Source: Actinoplanes subtropicus
Lineage (GTDB): Bacteria > Actinomycetota > Actinomycetes > Mycobacteriales > Micromonosporaceae
Direction: 5' to 3'
Assembly: GCF_000721705.1 (NCBI RefSeq)
Contig: NZ_JOJL01000018.1
Coordinates: forward strand, 1 to 64,000
Length of the DNA: 64,000 bases
Below are positions 34,163 through 43,371 of this stretch, one piece after another (the stretch's first letter is position 1; the number at the start of each line of letters is the position of its first letter). The notes below the pieces were generated by a model that made no database searches, had not been told where the DNA came from, and saw nothing but the letters and a program-made list of their open reading frames with translations. A program made the translations under genes and the position numbers.

Positions 34163-34437
34163 CGGTCCGCCACCGCGGCGTGCGACCGGCAGCTCGGCGG
34201 TCCCATCCGCGTTCCAGGCCGGCGACCCGGGGCGGCGCCGTCTGAGCGCCGTGCCGGTCAACCAGCGATTGCCGCCGGACCTGAGAGCGGTGATCAACTG
34301 CCTCACCGCACGAGCGTATCCGACGGGGTGTATGCCGATCCGCTCTCGCTCGACGCCGGTGACCGCGCACGGGGCATTGCGGAACGGCGAGATCCTTTAT
34401 CCTTCGTTCCGGCACGTCCGGCTGGAGGACAGAGAGC

Positions 34438-35532
34438 GTGAGGAACGTGGTAGTGGGGCAAGGGTTGGCCGGACCGGGCGATCGGACCGGGGCGAGCGGA
34501 ACGACGGACCGATCGAAACGCATCGCCTTTCTCGAGGGCGTGCGCGGCGTTGCCGCCATGTTGGTCGTCGTTCAGCACTTGTTCGCCGAGCAGTTCCCCG
34601 CCTACCGGGAGTGGACCACGGCGCACCTGGACCTCGGCCGGGTCGGCGTGGTGGCGTTCTTCCTGGTAAGCGGCTACGTGATTCCGCTCAGCCTGGCCGG
34701 CCAGACGCTCACCGCGTTCGCCGTTCGCCGGTTCTTCCGGCTCTATCCGGTGTACTGGCTGGCCTTGCCCGTCTATGTGGTGGCGAACGTGGTCACCAAC
34801 TCGTCGTGGGAGGGCGCCGGCCCGTTCGCCGTGATCCTGAACATCCTGATGCTGCACGGCCTGCTGGGCCTGGTCAGCATCCTGCCGCCGGCTTGGACGC
34901 TGAGCATCGAGCTGTTGTTCTACGCGCAGTCCGCGGCGGCCAAGGCGCGGCGCCTGCTCGACGCGTCCGTTCACCTCGGCTGGGCCTGGCTCGCGTTCTA
35001 CCTGCTGTTGTGCGTCGGCGAACGGGTCACCGGCCGTGACCTGCCGACGACCCTGCCGATGCTGCTCTTCGTCGCCAGCCTGGGTCATGCCATCCATCTG
35101 CGGGACGCGGCCGGTCGCCGAGCCTGGCAGGCCCTTCTCGCCGGCGGCGTGCTGCTCGTGCCGCTCGGCGCCTACGTGGGCGTCGACGGCGACGGCCAGT
35201 GGCCGCCGTTCACCTATTCCGTGTCGTACCTGGGCGGTCTGGCTCTGTTCGGCGCACTGTACGCGCTGCGGCGTCGCGCCATGGCTCGGCCGCTGATCTT
35301 CCTTGGCGGCATCAGCTACGCCGTCTACCTGTTCCACCCGACCCTGATGACAGTGTTCGAGAGCCTCCACGGATTCGCCTACGTGGCGGCCTGCCTCGTG
35401 AGCGTGCCCCTGGTCGCCTACGTGGTGCACCGCCTCGTCGAGAAGCCGTCCATCGACATAGGACGGCGGCTGACCGCACGCTTGCGACGGCCGGCGCCTC
35501 CGTCGGCGGTACGGGCGTCGGCCGCGCCGTGA
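34438..35532 (+). CDS. Acyltransferase 3 family membrane protein
   Basis: 364 residues. The N-terminal motif FLEGVRGVAAMLVVVQH holds the family R and H, and RRFFRLYPVYWLALP is the second conserved block. About ten membrane helices follow, and YAVYLFHPTLM marks the C-terminal helix. Family members O-acetylate or otherwise acylate sugars of exported polysaccharides. GTG 34438 has GGAGGAC about ten bases upstream. It is divergent from the beta-helix gene. Confidence 0.9.
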   Translation: MRNVVVGQGLAGPGDRTGASGTTDRSKRIAFLEGVRGVAAMLVVVQHLFAEQFPAYREWTTAHLDLGRVGVVAFFLVSGYVIPLSLAGQTLTAFAVRRFFRLYPVYWLALPVYVVANVVTNSSWEGAGPFAVILNILMLHGLLGLVSILPPAWTLSIELLFYAQSAAAKARRLLDASVHLGWAWLAFYLLLCVGERVTGRDLPTTLPMLLFVASLGHAIHLRDAAGRRAWQALLAGGVLLVPLGAYVGVDGDGQWPPFTYSVSYLGGLALFGALYALRRRAMARPLIFLGGISYAVYLFHPTLMTVFESLHGFAYVAACLVSVPLVAYVVHRLVEKPSIDIGRRLTARLRRPAPPSAVRASAAP

Positions 35533-35540
35533 AGCGCTGA

Positions 35541-35578
35541 AAGGCGGCGGCATCCGGTCCTCCGGGTGCCGCCGCCTT
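35541..35578. terminator. Bidirectional terminator
   Basis: A 17-bp stem with one G-T wobble: AAGGCGGCGGCATCCGG facing CCGGGTGCCGCCGCCTT, with a four-base loop. It lies between the acyltransferase and the convergent Pro-rich membrane protein. Confidence 0.88.
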
Positions 35579-35588
35579 CGTGCACGGA

Positions 35589-36734
35589 TCAGCTGTGCCG
35601 CTGCCAGAGGTCACGCAGCGGGTCCCACTTGCCGCCGAGGCCCTCCTCGCAGAGGGTCTCCATCATCAGGGCGCTGCCGACCGAGTCGTCCCGGTCCCAC
35701 CAGATGCCGCAGAGCGCCCGCCCGGTGCCGTCGCGGTACGCGTACTCGACGTACTTGCCCGGGGCCTTGCTCACTCCGCCCGTCTGCCGTGAGGCCGGCT
35801 CGATGCCGGGAGCGATGCCGTCGCTGCTGAGGTTCAGCTGCGCCCGCCACGCGCGAGCGCTGTCTTTCTGGGCCGCCGACTTGAACTCGACGAAGTGCAG
35901 CGAGACCGCGTAGTACCGGCAGAAGACGTGCTTGCTCTCGTCGACGCCCAATTTCGGGCCGTCCGGCTCGCCGTTCACGGCGCACGCGCCCACGGATCCG
36001 AGCCAGGGCTGGGCCAGCGCGGAGAGCTCGCCGTCAAGCTTGGCCCGGTTGATCGCCAGCTGGCTCGCCTCGTACGGCGGAAGAGCGTTCAGGTCATCCG
36101 TCTTGGGGGCGGAGCTCGGCTTGTGCGAAGGTGCGGCGCCGCCGGCGGAATGACCGATGAAGTAGCCACCCACGCCGGCGGCCAGCACGGCGACCACGAC
36201 GCCGGCGAGCAGCCCCACGACGCGACCACGGCTCTTCGACGGCGGCGACGGAACGATCCGCCGGCCGTCCAGCGCCCGGTCGCCCTCCGACGGACGCGTC
36301 ACCGGCAATCCCCACGCGTCCACCTGCGGCTGCGCCGACTGCCACGACGGGGCCGGCGCGGCGGAGGCCGGCGACCCGGACGACGGCGCTGCGGACCAGG
36401 CCGGCGATCCGGACGACGGGGCGCCGGACCAGGCCGGTGATCCGGACGATGGGGCGCCGGACCACGCCTGCTGCTCGGGCGGCACCGACCACTGTCGGGT
36501 CGGCGGAGCGGTGTCCTGATACGGGCCGGGCAGGCCGCCCTGATACGGGCCCGGGCCCTGGCCGGGCTGCGGACTCCACGGCTGCCCCGGGTGCTGCTGC
36601 GGCTGCGCGGCGCCGGTCTGGGAAGGCGCGGTCCATTGACCTGACGCGGGTGGCGGCGGAGTGGGGTACGACCCCTGTTCCGGCCATCCGCCTTGCGCTC
36701 GATCAGCCGGCTCCTGGGGTACCTCATCAATCAC
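35589..36734 (-). CDS. Pro-rich single-pass membrane protein
   Basis: 381 residues. The N-terminal ~175 residues are Pro/Gln/Ser/Gly-rich and include three copies of an 11-residue repeat (AWSGAPSSGSP type). The membrane helix is at ~182-205 (VVGLLAGVVVAVLAAGVGGYFI). The outside domain has paired cysteines (VGACAVNG, HVFCRYYAV, RALCGIWWD, METLCEEG), probably two disulphides. It fits a family of actinobacterial proteins with disordered cytoplasmic tails; function unknown. Convergent with the acyltransferase. Confidence 0.65.
   Translation of the reverse strand: MIDEVPQEPADRAQGGWPEQGSYPTPPPPASGQWTAPSQTGAAQPQQHPGQPWSPQPGQGPGPYQGGLPGPYQDTAPPTRQWSVPPEQQAWSGAPSSGSPAWSGAPSSGSPAWSAAPSSGSPASAAPAPSWQSAQPQVDAWGLPVTRPSEGDRALDGRRIVPSPPSKSRGRVVGLLAGVVVAVLAAGVGGYFIGHSAGGAAPSHKPSSAPKTDDLNALPPYEASQLAINRAKLDGELSALAQPWLGSVGACAVNGEPDGPKLGVDESKHVFCRYYAVSLHFVEFKSAAQKDSARAWRAQLNLSSDGIAPGIEPASRQTGGVSKAPGKYVEYAYRDGTGRALCGIWWDRDDSVGSALMMETLCEEGLGGKWDPLRDLWQRHS
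36370..36470 (-). repeat. 33-bp in-frame repeat, three units
   Basis: Codes for AWSGAPSSGSP, AWSGAPSSGSP and AWSAAPSSGSP in the cytoplasmic tail of the Pro-rich membrane protein. The units differ by only a few bases. Confidence 0.8.
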
Positions 36735-36845
36735 GTGGCGCAGAGTATCAGCGGGCAGCCATGATCATCGACCCCTGCTCCGCCTCCGACCAGGGCGGCT
36801 GTCCGCGGTACGACACCCGGCCCGCCGTGCCCGGCGGTCCCTCGC

Positions 36846-38063
36846 TCAGGACGCGCCGACCGACGTGCCTTCGGTCAGCGGGACGGCTGCCGGGGTCGCG
36901 GCCGTACGGGCGATGCGGTGGGCGAACCACGCCACCACCAGGGCCTCGCAGATCAGGAGTTGCACGAACAACTGCTCCGTCCGGTCCACCCAGAAGACCG
37001 AGACGGCCAGGCCGCCGAGGGCGATCACCCGGGAGCCGATGCCGGACACCACGTAGCGCCGCGGGGGGGCCCAGATCATGTGCCGGACCGACAACCACGT
37101 GGAGAACATCAGCAGGCCCTTGTACGCACAGAAGGCGGCCAGCGCGAGAAAGCCCAGCCTGCGGAGATCGTCGGCCAGCAGACCACGAACCCACGGCAGG
37201 AACAGGACGATCGCCGAGACGAACGCCCAGCCGGCCACCGTCAGCAGGCGGGTCGGATTGATCCAGCGGGTCTTGCGGCCGAGGACGACGTCCTCGCGGG
37301 TGGTAGCCGACAGCGTCACGTGGAACGGGCCGAACGCCAGGTCCATGGCGCGAAGGACGATCACCGCCTCGGGACCGGCCAGCGCGCCGGCCACCGACGG
37401 CAGCGCCACCGAATAGGCGAGGTCGACCGAGGCCGTGACGAAGTACGCCGCGCCCACCCGCACGCTCGCCCAGTAGCCGGGTCGAACCGCGCCCGCGGTC
37501 AGCCGCTTGCGGGTCGCCAACAGCCAGGCGAGCACGGCCACCTGGCCGGGCACGGCGGCGATGTCGACCCGGACGCCGGCCAGGGCGAACACGAGACCAC
37601 AGACGATCGTTCCGGCGGCCACCACCTGCGGGATCAGGTTGGCCCGGGACGTCGTCCGGGTGTGTGCCATCGCCCAGAACGCCCCTTCGAGCGGCAGTTG
37701 CAGCAGCACGGGGGTGAGCATGAGCAGGCGGTCCGTCCAGGTCACCCCGGGAAGTGCCACCGCGGCCGAGACGCAGCCGATCACCGCGACCGGCGGGATG
37801 CTGGCGGCGGCCGCCCGGCGCGCCCACGACTCGACGTCCCAGTGCCGCGGTAGCAGACCGGCCGAGATGGGACGGCCGATCAACGACTCCATCAGAGTGA
37901 ACGGCAGGGCGAGCAGCGCGCCTTGCAGCGCGACCAGGGGCAGCCGGCTGCCGTCCGCCCAGGATGCCAGCAGGAACAGGCAGACGCTGGCGAGCCGCGA
38001 CAGCGCCTGCACGGATAGCTGCGAGCCTTGCAGTTTGCGCGCGACGCGCAACAAATGGGTCAT
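36846..38063 (-). CDS. Wzx-like polysaccharide flippase
   Basis: 405 residues from ATG 38063. About 10-12 hydrophobic segments are visible (for example LPLVALQGALLALPFTLMES, LLTVAGWAFVSAIVLFLPWV), with little sequence motif, as usual for MOP-type exporters. It is the last gene of a five-gene minus-strand operon and starts with an ATGA overlap on the Wzy-like gene (38060-38063). Expected role: moving lipid-linked repeat units across the membrane. The MOP assignment rests on topology and context more than on motifs. Confidence 0.72.
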   Translation of the reverse strand: MTHLLRVARKLQGSQLSVQALSRLASVCLFLLASWADGSRLPLVALQGALLALPFTLMESLIGRPISAGLLPRHWDVESWARRAAAASIPPVAVIGCVSAAVALPGVTWTDRLLMLTPVLLQLPLEGAFWAMAHTRTTSRANLIPQVVAAGTIVCGLVFALAGVRVDIAAVPGQVAVLAWLLATRKRLTAGAVRPGYWASVRVGAAYFVTASVDLAYSVALPSVAGALAGPEAVIVLRAMDLAFGPFHVTLSATTREDVVLGRKTRWINPTRLLTVAGWAFVSAIVLFLPWVRGLLADDLRRLGFLALAAFCAYKGLLMFSTWLSVRHMIWAPPRRYVVSGIGSRVIALGGLAVSVFWVDRTEQLFVQLLICEALVVAWFAHRIARTAATPAAVPLTEGTSVGAS

Positions 38064-39643
38064 CGGTAATGGCGCTCTCGTGCATTCCGGTCCACCGTCG
38101 GCCCGGGGTTCAACAGAATGACCGTGTCGTCGACGGTCGGCCGGTTCATCACCACGGTCTCCGCGGCGGAGCCCGGTTGCAGGCGCACCGTCTCCTCGAG
38201 CGCGGGATCCCAGGCCCGAGCGGGGCCGGGCGGAGACATCGCCGGCCGCTCCGCCCCCGCATCGGGGCCGGGGAGCTCCTCCGGCCGCCGGGCAGAGTAG
38301 GCGAGAAACAGCGCCAGGCACGCCATGGCGTCGCCGTACTCCCAGACCTCGATCATGAGAGCGCCGCAGACCAGACCGGACAGCGCCGCGACATACACCA
38401 CGTAGTGCGGCCGGTCACGCGTCCGGCGCCACAGCCGGAACAAGCCCCAGACGACCAGACCGGCCACCACGGCGGCAACCAGATAGCCGAACTGCAGGAC
38501 GACGCTGACGAAGTAGTTGTCGACGAACACCTGCGGGGAGTCGGCCGCCCGCGAATAGGTGGCCGCGCCGACACCGCCGACGCCCAGCCCGTACCACGGC
38601 GCGCCGTGGGCGATCAGCCTCCCCCACACGGTGAAGCGCTCGAACAGGCTGTCCGAATCGGTGGCGCCGACCGCCGCGAAGCCGCCGACGACCAGCACCA
38701 CCACGCCGATGCCGAGGAGGCGGGCCCGCCGGCGGGCGGCCTGGTCGCCGCCCCGGTTGAGAACGACCGCGGCGACCAGGCCGCCGGCCAGCAGCAGCGC
38801 CCCGGAGCGGCTGGTGCTCAGTGCCAGACACACCACGGCCGCACCGGCCGCGACGTGCCAGACGACGTGCCGCGGGCGCAGGGTCCGTACCAGGAACAGC
38901 GCGGCGTACCCGAGCAGGAACGCGCCGGCGAGCAGGCCGAGTTCGGCGTTGACCTCGGTGAGTCCGGAGGCCCGGAACGTGTCGCCGATCAGCCGGACGG
39001 CCCGCCCCTCTTGAAAGCCGAACGCCACGAGCCGGGCCGGACCCAACGCGTACTCGACGACCGCCGCGACCCCGTTCCCGATCACCAGCCATGCGGTCAC
39101 GGTGAGCAACCGATGCAGATCACGGACCGGCAACCCGGCGAACACCAGGAGCAGGACCACCGGTAGCACGGTGATGCGAGCGCCGGCCGCGGTCTGCGCG
39201 AGGCCGTGGTTCGCCACGCCGATCAGGACCCAGACGCCGAAGATCAGGACCGCGGGAACCGCCCAGGCCAGCTGTTGCCGGGAGGGCGGGCGGCGGATCA
39301 GTGCGCGGCACATGAGCGAGACCGCCACGACCGACGATGACAGGCTGAGCGCGTACTCCCGGCCGCCGAACGTGTGGCTCATCAGCTCGTCGACGTGGAT
39401 CATCCAGAGACCGAGCGGCGCCATCAGCACGACCAGGACGTACGTCATGCCCGCCAGCGGACGCACCGCGGCCACGCCGAGCCCGGCCAGCACGACCGGA
39501 AGCAGCGGCGGCAGGCCCAGGAGAGCGGCCAGCGGCACCGCGACGACGACGGCGGCGGCCATGACGAGCGCCCAGCGCACGACGGCCCAGCGCGGGATCC
39601 GCCACCGGTGAGCGCCGGGCGGCCGCGCGGCACGGCGAGTCAT
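38060..39643 (-). CDS. O-antigen ligase/polymerase-like (Wzy/WaaL) protein
   Basis: 527 residues from ATG 39643; the longer frame to 39982 is rejected because it overlaps the previous gene. It has about 12 membrane helices and the WaaL/Wzy_C pattern in the second half (ALSTSRSGALLLAGG; FERFTVWGRLIAHGAPWYGLG; EVNAELGLLAG). The ~60-residue hydrophilic C-terminus carries three Thr motifs: ETVRLQ, ETVVMN and DTVILL. It would polymerise or transfer repeat units at the outer face. It overlaps both neighbours by ATGA. Confidence 0.85.
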   Translation of the reverse strand: MTRRAARPPGAHRWRIPRWAVVRWALVMAAAVVVAVPLAALLGLPPLLPVVLAGLGVAAVRPLAGMTYVLVVLMAPLGLWMIHVDELMSHTFGGREYALSLSSSVVAVSLMCRALIRRPPSRQQLAWAVPAVLIFGVWVLIGVANHGLAQTAAGARITVLPVVLLLVFAGLPVRDLHRLLTVTAWLVIGNGVAAVVEYALGPARLVAFGFQEGRAVRLIGDTFRASGLTEVNAELGLLAGAFLLGYAALFLVRTLRPRHVVWHVAAGAAVVCLALSTSRSGALLLAGGLVAAVVLNRGGDQAARRRARLLGIGVVVLVVGGFAAVGATDSDSLFERFTVWGRLIAHGAPWYGLGVGGVGAATYSRAADSPQVFVDNYFVSVVLQFGYLVAAVVAGLVVWGLFRLWRRTRDRPHYVVYVAALSGLVCGALMIEVWEYGDAMACLALFLAYSARRPEELPGPDAGAERPAMSPPGPARAWDPALEETVRLQPGSAAETVVMNRPTVDDTVILLNPGPTVDRNARERHYR

Positions 39644-40827
39644 CGCTGCGATGCGTCCGGCGCGGCGGGCGGTCCGGCCACGGTGTCCGCGGCCACCTCG
39701 GCATATGCCCGCTCGATCGCGCTGACGTGTGCCTCCCAGCTCAATGCCCGGCCGTCGGCGGCGGCGACGCCGGCCATCCGGTCGTACTCCGGAGGCGGCA
39801 TGGTCATGGCGCGGCGCAGGACGGCGACGAGATCCTCGCGGCCGTCGAAGGTGAGCAACGCGCCGTCGGACGCCATCGGTGGGCGAGCGACGGTGCTGGC
39901 GAGAATGGGGCGACCGGCACGCAGGGTCTCCACGCAGGAGATCGGGAAGTTCTCCGCCCACTGGCTGGGAAACAGCAGCCACCCAGCCTCCTGGAGAGCG
40001 GCCTGCTTGCCGGCCGCGTCGAGGAAGCCGAGTGGGCGCACCGAGGGCACGTCCCGGGCGGTGGCGGCGAGCAGGTCACGCAGCGGGCCGTCGCCGGCCA
40101 CCAGCAGCCGGGCGCCGGGCGGCGCCAGGGCGGCCGCTGACCGCCAGGCGTCCAGCATCAGGTCGACACCCTTGTGCGGGCTGAGCGCGCCGAGGAACAG
40201 GAACGTGCCGGTGTGCCCGCGCCGCCAGACCGGTGGCGGGCCCTCCTCCGGCACCGCCAGCGGCACAACCCGCCCGGGCAGGCCCCGGGCGGCCGGCACG
40301 TGCCGCTCGACGATCTCGCGGGTGCGCTCGGCCGGCCAAAGCAGGGTGACCCGGCGGAACCGGCCGACGAGCCACGCCGAGCGGAGTTGCAATGCGGCGT
40401 CCAGGGCGGTGGAACGGCCCCGGTTGGCCAGCGCGTTGTTCGGATCGGCGAGCGCGTAGTCGTGCACGGTATGGCAAATCGGGTACGCACGGGCCAACCG
40501 GGCCAGCGGCAGCGCGCCGAGGCCCTGCCAGTTGTGCACATGCACGAGGTCGGGCGCGAACGCCCGGATGTCGGAGAGGCTCAGCCCGGTGGGGTCGGCG
40601 ACGTCACCGAGGTGGGTGAACGCCTTGCGCAGCGCGTTCGAACGGCCGCCGAGCCGATCGCTCACCCGGGCATGCACCGCCCGATCGGCCGGGTCGGCGT
40701 GCACGGAGTCCCGGCTGAAGACCTGGACGTCGTGCCCACGGCCGCGCAACGCGCCGGTGAGGTCCCGGACATACTGTTCGGCGCCGCCGCGAATAGCGAA
40801 CGACGAGTGCACCATGGCGATCCGCAC
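39640..40827 (-). CDS. GT4-family glycosyltransferase
   Basis: 395 residues from GTG 40827, with GGAGG five bases upstream. The N-domain begins VRIAMVHSSFAIRGGAEQYV, with DLVHVHNWQG. The C-domain has FLFLGALSPHKGVDLMLDAW, LLVAGDGPLRDLL and PSQWAENFPISCVETLRAG, the GT-B donor-binding (E-x7-E-like) region. It acts in the cytosol on lipid-linked oligosaccharide. It is one base from the upstream gene's stop. Confidence 0.92.
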   Translation of the reverse strand: MRIAMVHSSFAIRGGAEQYVRDLTGALRGRGHDVQVFSRDSVHADPADRAVHARVSDRLGGRSNALRKAFTHLGDVADPTGLSLSDIRAFAPDLVHVHNWQGLGALPLARLARAYPICHTVHDYALADPNNALANRGRSTALDAALQLRSAWLVGRFRRVTLLWPAERTREIVERHVPAARGLPGRVVPLAVPEEGPPPVWRRGHTGTFLFLGALSPHKGVDLMLDAWRSAAALAPPGARLLVAGDGPLRDLLAATARDVPSVRPLGFLDAAGKQAALQEAGWLLFPSQWAENFPISCVETLRAGRPILASTVARPPMASDGALLTFDGREDLVAVLRRAMTMPPPEYDRMAGVAAADGRALSWEAHVSAIERAYAEVAADTVAGPPAAPDASQR

Positions 40828-40828
40828 G

Positions 40829-41929
40829 TCAACCTCCCTGCCGTGCCGCCATGGTCTGGCCCGCACCGGCGTCAGAGGTTAACAGGGCAAAAAGATGCTC
40901 GGTGGCGGCCCGCCAGGAACGCCCGCCCGGCGCTGTCGTGGCGGGCGGCAGGGCGCCGGCCTCCACCTGGCGCAGGGCGCGGATCATCGCGTCCCCGGTC
41001 CAGCTGTCCATCCGCACGGCCGCGCCGCCGGTGGCCTCCAGCAGGGCCGGGTCCGGCGAGATGACCGTCGGCGTGCCGAGCCGCAGTGCCTCGGCCGCGG
41101 GCAGCCCGTAGCCCTCGAAGTGGCTCGGCATCAGGAAGGCGTCCGCGCCGGCCACGGTCGCCGCGTATTCGCCGTCGCCCAGCCGGTCCAGGAACAGCAC
41201 CCGCGGCGCGGCGGCGGACTCCGCCGCCACCCGGCGGAACTCCTCGGCCGGTTGCCCGCCGGTCAGCACCACGAGGTGGTACGCGGACAGCTGGGCGACC
41301 GCCTCGATGGCGAGTTCGACGCCCTTGTGCGCGGCGTGCCCGGCAACGACCAGGTACCGGCCACCGCGATGCCGGACGGCGGCGATCGGCTCGGGCAGTG
41401 CGCCGGGCGCCACGCTCAGGTCGCTGCCCGGGTGCCACACCGAGGTGCGCGAATACGACACGTCGTAGATGCCGAGCAGGTCGTGCCGGGTACGCGCGGA
41501 CACGCACAGCAACCGCGCCGACCGCCCGATCGCGGTGCCGTAGCTGAGCCGCCGGTACTGCTTGACCGACGCCGACAGGTCGTGCGGCCACAGCTTGAAC
41601 GCCAGATCGTGCACGATCGTGGTGACCGGCAGCCGGCTGCCGCGGATCGCCAATGAGGGGCTGAGCGACAGCACGCGGGTGTCCATGGCCGTCCGCCCGG
41701 TGGCGCGGCGAAGCGTCTCGGTGGCCGCGGCGATCGTGCCGACCCGGCCGTGATCCTGGCTGCTGAGCACGTCGACCTCGGTCGACCGGTCGTTCGGCGG
41801 GGTCCAGCCGGACGGCGCGGCAACTATCCGGAGCGGCCGGCCGGCCGGCCAATAGCGCACCACCTCGCTGAGAACGCGGGTGATCCCGCCCGCGCCCACC
41901 CCGCTGCAGTCGACGATCGTGCTGGTCAC
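40829..41929 (-). CDS. GT4-family glycosyltransferase
   Basis: 366 residues. GAGGITRVLSEVVRYW at the N-terminus, RYLVVAGHAAHKGVELAIEA and FLMPSHFEGYGLPAAEALRLGTPTV in the donor-binding domain define a GT4 (mannosyltransferase-like) enzyme. Donor sugar unknown. It sits between two other glycosyltransferases in the same operon; the next start lies one base after its stop. Confidence 0.9.
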   Translation of the reverse strand: MTSTIVDCSGVGAGGITRVLSEVVRYWPAGRPLRIVAAPSGWTPPNDRSTEVDVLSSQDHGRVGTIAAATETLRRATGRTAMDTRVLSLSPSLAIRGSRLPVTTIVHDLAFKLWPHDLSASVKQYRRLSYGTAIGRSARLLCVSARTRHDLLGIYDVSYSRTSVWHPGSDLSVAPGALPEPIAAVRHRGGRYLVVAGHAAHKGVELAIEAVAQLSAYHLVVLTGGQPAEEFRRVAAESAAAPRVLFLDRLGDGEYAATVAGADAFLMPSHFEGYGLPAAEALRLGTPTVISPDPALLEATGGAAVRMDSWTGDAMIRALRQVEAGALPPATTAPGGRSWRAATEHLFALLTSDAGAGQTMAARQGG

Positions 41930-41956
41930 CGTGCTCCCCCGGGCGAAAGGCGCCGC

Positions 41957-43087
41957 TCAGCGGACCGCATGGTCGATCCACTGGGCGATCTGGATGGCGA
42001 ACTGGTCGGCCGAGAAGGTGGCCGCGTGCTCCTGAATACGCCGCGGGGAGAGCTCGCCGAGCCGGCGGACCGCGGCCGCGTACGGTCCCGGCTCGCGGGA
42101 GTCGACCAGGAAGCCGGTCTCGCCGTCGACGACCGTCTCGAGCAGGCCGCCGCGGCGCAGGCCGAGCACCGGCGTGCCGCACGCCTGCGCCTCGACCGGG
42201 ATGATGCCGAAGTCCTCGTGGGCCGGGAAGAGCAGGGCCCGGGCGCCCCAGTACAGCTGTCGCAGGCGGGCGCGCTCCGGGCGTACCTCGAAATGGATCG
42301 GCACCCGGGCGCCGGCGGCGAGCTTGCGCAGCCGCTCCTCCTCCGGCCCGGAGCCGGCGATCACCAGGGGCAGGCCGGCCGCGTCGGCGATCTCGATCAT
42401 CAGGTCGAAGTTCTTGTACGGGATCCAGCGCCCGATGCCCAGCAGGTAGTCGCGCGGCTGCGACCGGTCGGCCGCCGGCGCGTCCGCGAAGTAATAGGTG
42501 TCGACCGGCGGGTTGATCACTACGGCGTCCCGGCCCCAGAACCGCTTGATCCGGCCCTGCACCTCGCGGGAGTTCGCCGCGTACGCGTGCACGTGCCGGC
42601 TCAGCCGGATGTCGGCCGACTGGAGCACCTTGCGCGGCACCTTGAGCAGCGGGTGCGAGCCCCGCCCGTCGAAGTCGGGGCTCCACACGTAGCGGGCCGG
42701 CGAGTGGATGTAACTCAGATGCCGGGTCTGCTCGGGATCACCCAGTTTGACCGTGTGCGCGAAGGCGTGGCTCGACGAGATGACCACGTCGAACTTCTGG
42801 TTCGTCAAGGTGCGCCAGACCAGCGGCATGGCCGGCAGGGCGAGGGCCTTGCTCTGCTTCAGCGGGGTGCGGGCCAGCCAGGACTGGCTCAGCCGCAGCC
42901 GATCGGTCTGCACGCCCTCGTCCGCCCAGAGGACCAGGCGTTCGGCATGCGGCAGCAGGTCGGCGATGGCCAGGAAGACGGCCTCGGAGCCGCCGGTGGC
43001 GCCGAACCACTCGTGCACCATCGCGACCGAGCGATCGGCGAGCAGGGGAAGCCGCGGCAACCACGCGGTCCGGTCGGGCAGCGTCAC
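41957..43087 (-). CDS. GT4-family glycosyltransferase, first gene of the operon
   Basis: 376 residues. VAMVHEWFGATGGSEAVFLA, then HLSYIHSPARYVWSPDFDG, YLLGIGRWIPYKNFDLMIEI and FPAHEDFGIIPVEAQACGTPVL match the GT4 group that includes WbaZ-like mannosyltransferases. It leads the minus-strand run GT-GT-GT-Wzy-Wzx, so the promoter must lie in 43088-43230. Confidence 0.9.
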   Translation of the reverse strand: MTLPDRTAWLPRLPLLADRSVAMVHEWFGATGGSEAVFLAIADLLPHAERLVLWADEGVQTDRLRLSQSWLARTPLKQSKALALPAMPLVWRTLTNQKFDVVISSSHAFAHTVKLGDPEQTRHLSYIHSPARYVWSPDFDGRGSHPLLKVPRKVLQSADIRLSRHVHAYAANSREVQGRIKRFWGRDAVVINPPVDTYYFADAPAADRSQPRDYLLGIGRWIPYKNFDLMIEIADAAGLPLVIAGSGPEEERLRKLAAGARVPIHFEVRPERARLRQLYWGARALLFPAHEDFGIIPVEAQACGTPVLGLRRGGLLETVVDGETGFLVDSREPGPYAAAVRRLGELSPRRIQEHAATFSADQFAIQIAQWIDHAVR

Positions 43088-43229
43088 GCCACATCACCCG
43101 CACGGCACAGCCCATCCCACTGCATGTCTTTCTCCCCGTTTTGCCGGCCAACACGATGGCCGGATCAATAAAGCCGTTCACGTTCACCGTTGTCAACCCG
43201 GCGACGGACCGGCGGGAAGCACCGATGAT
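43088..43229. other. Leader region of the glycosyltransferase operon
   Basis: This should contain the promoter of the minus-strand operon. AT-richer bases around 43155-43185 (AATAAAG, TTCACGTTCACCGTTG) fit a promoter zone, but no clear hexamers could be fixed. Confidence 0.3.
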
Positions 43230-43318
43230 GTGACATCGATCTACTCGGCGGCCGGCGAGCTGTACTACGACCTGGGCATCGACGCCTGGGACTTCGAGAT
43301 CGGCAACGACCTCCGTCA
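43230..43318 (+). pseudogene. Remnant of an M14 zinc carboxypeptidase (~30 codons)
   Basis: The plus-strand frame reads VTSIYSAAGELYYDLGIDAW followed by DFEIGNDLRH. This is the pattern near the C-terminal catalytic Glu (FEVG/FEIG) of secreted actinobacterial M14 carboxypeptidases. Nothing upstream (no zinc HxxE) or downstream continues it. It is a short scrap left after deletion, lying between two minus-strand genes. Confidence 0.5.
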
Positions 43319-43371
43319 TTTCTGTGGACCCGCTGTCACAGGGCGGCCCGCGGCGCCGTAGGCGACGCCGG

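Noticed and set aside
32804..34306. Longer start (GTG 34306) for the beta-helix protein
   Set aside because: It would place the twin-arginine motif at residue ~55 and has no ribosome site; kept only as an alternative.
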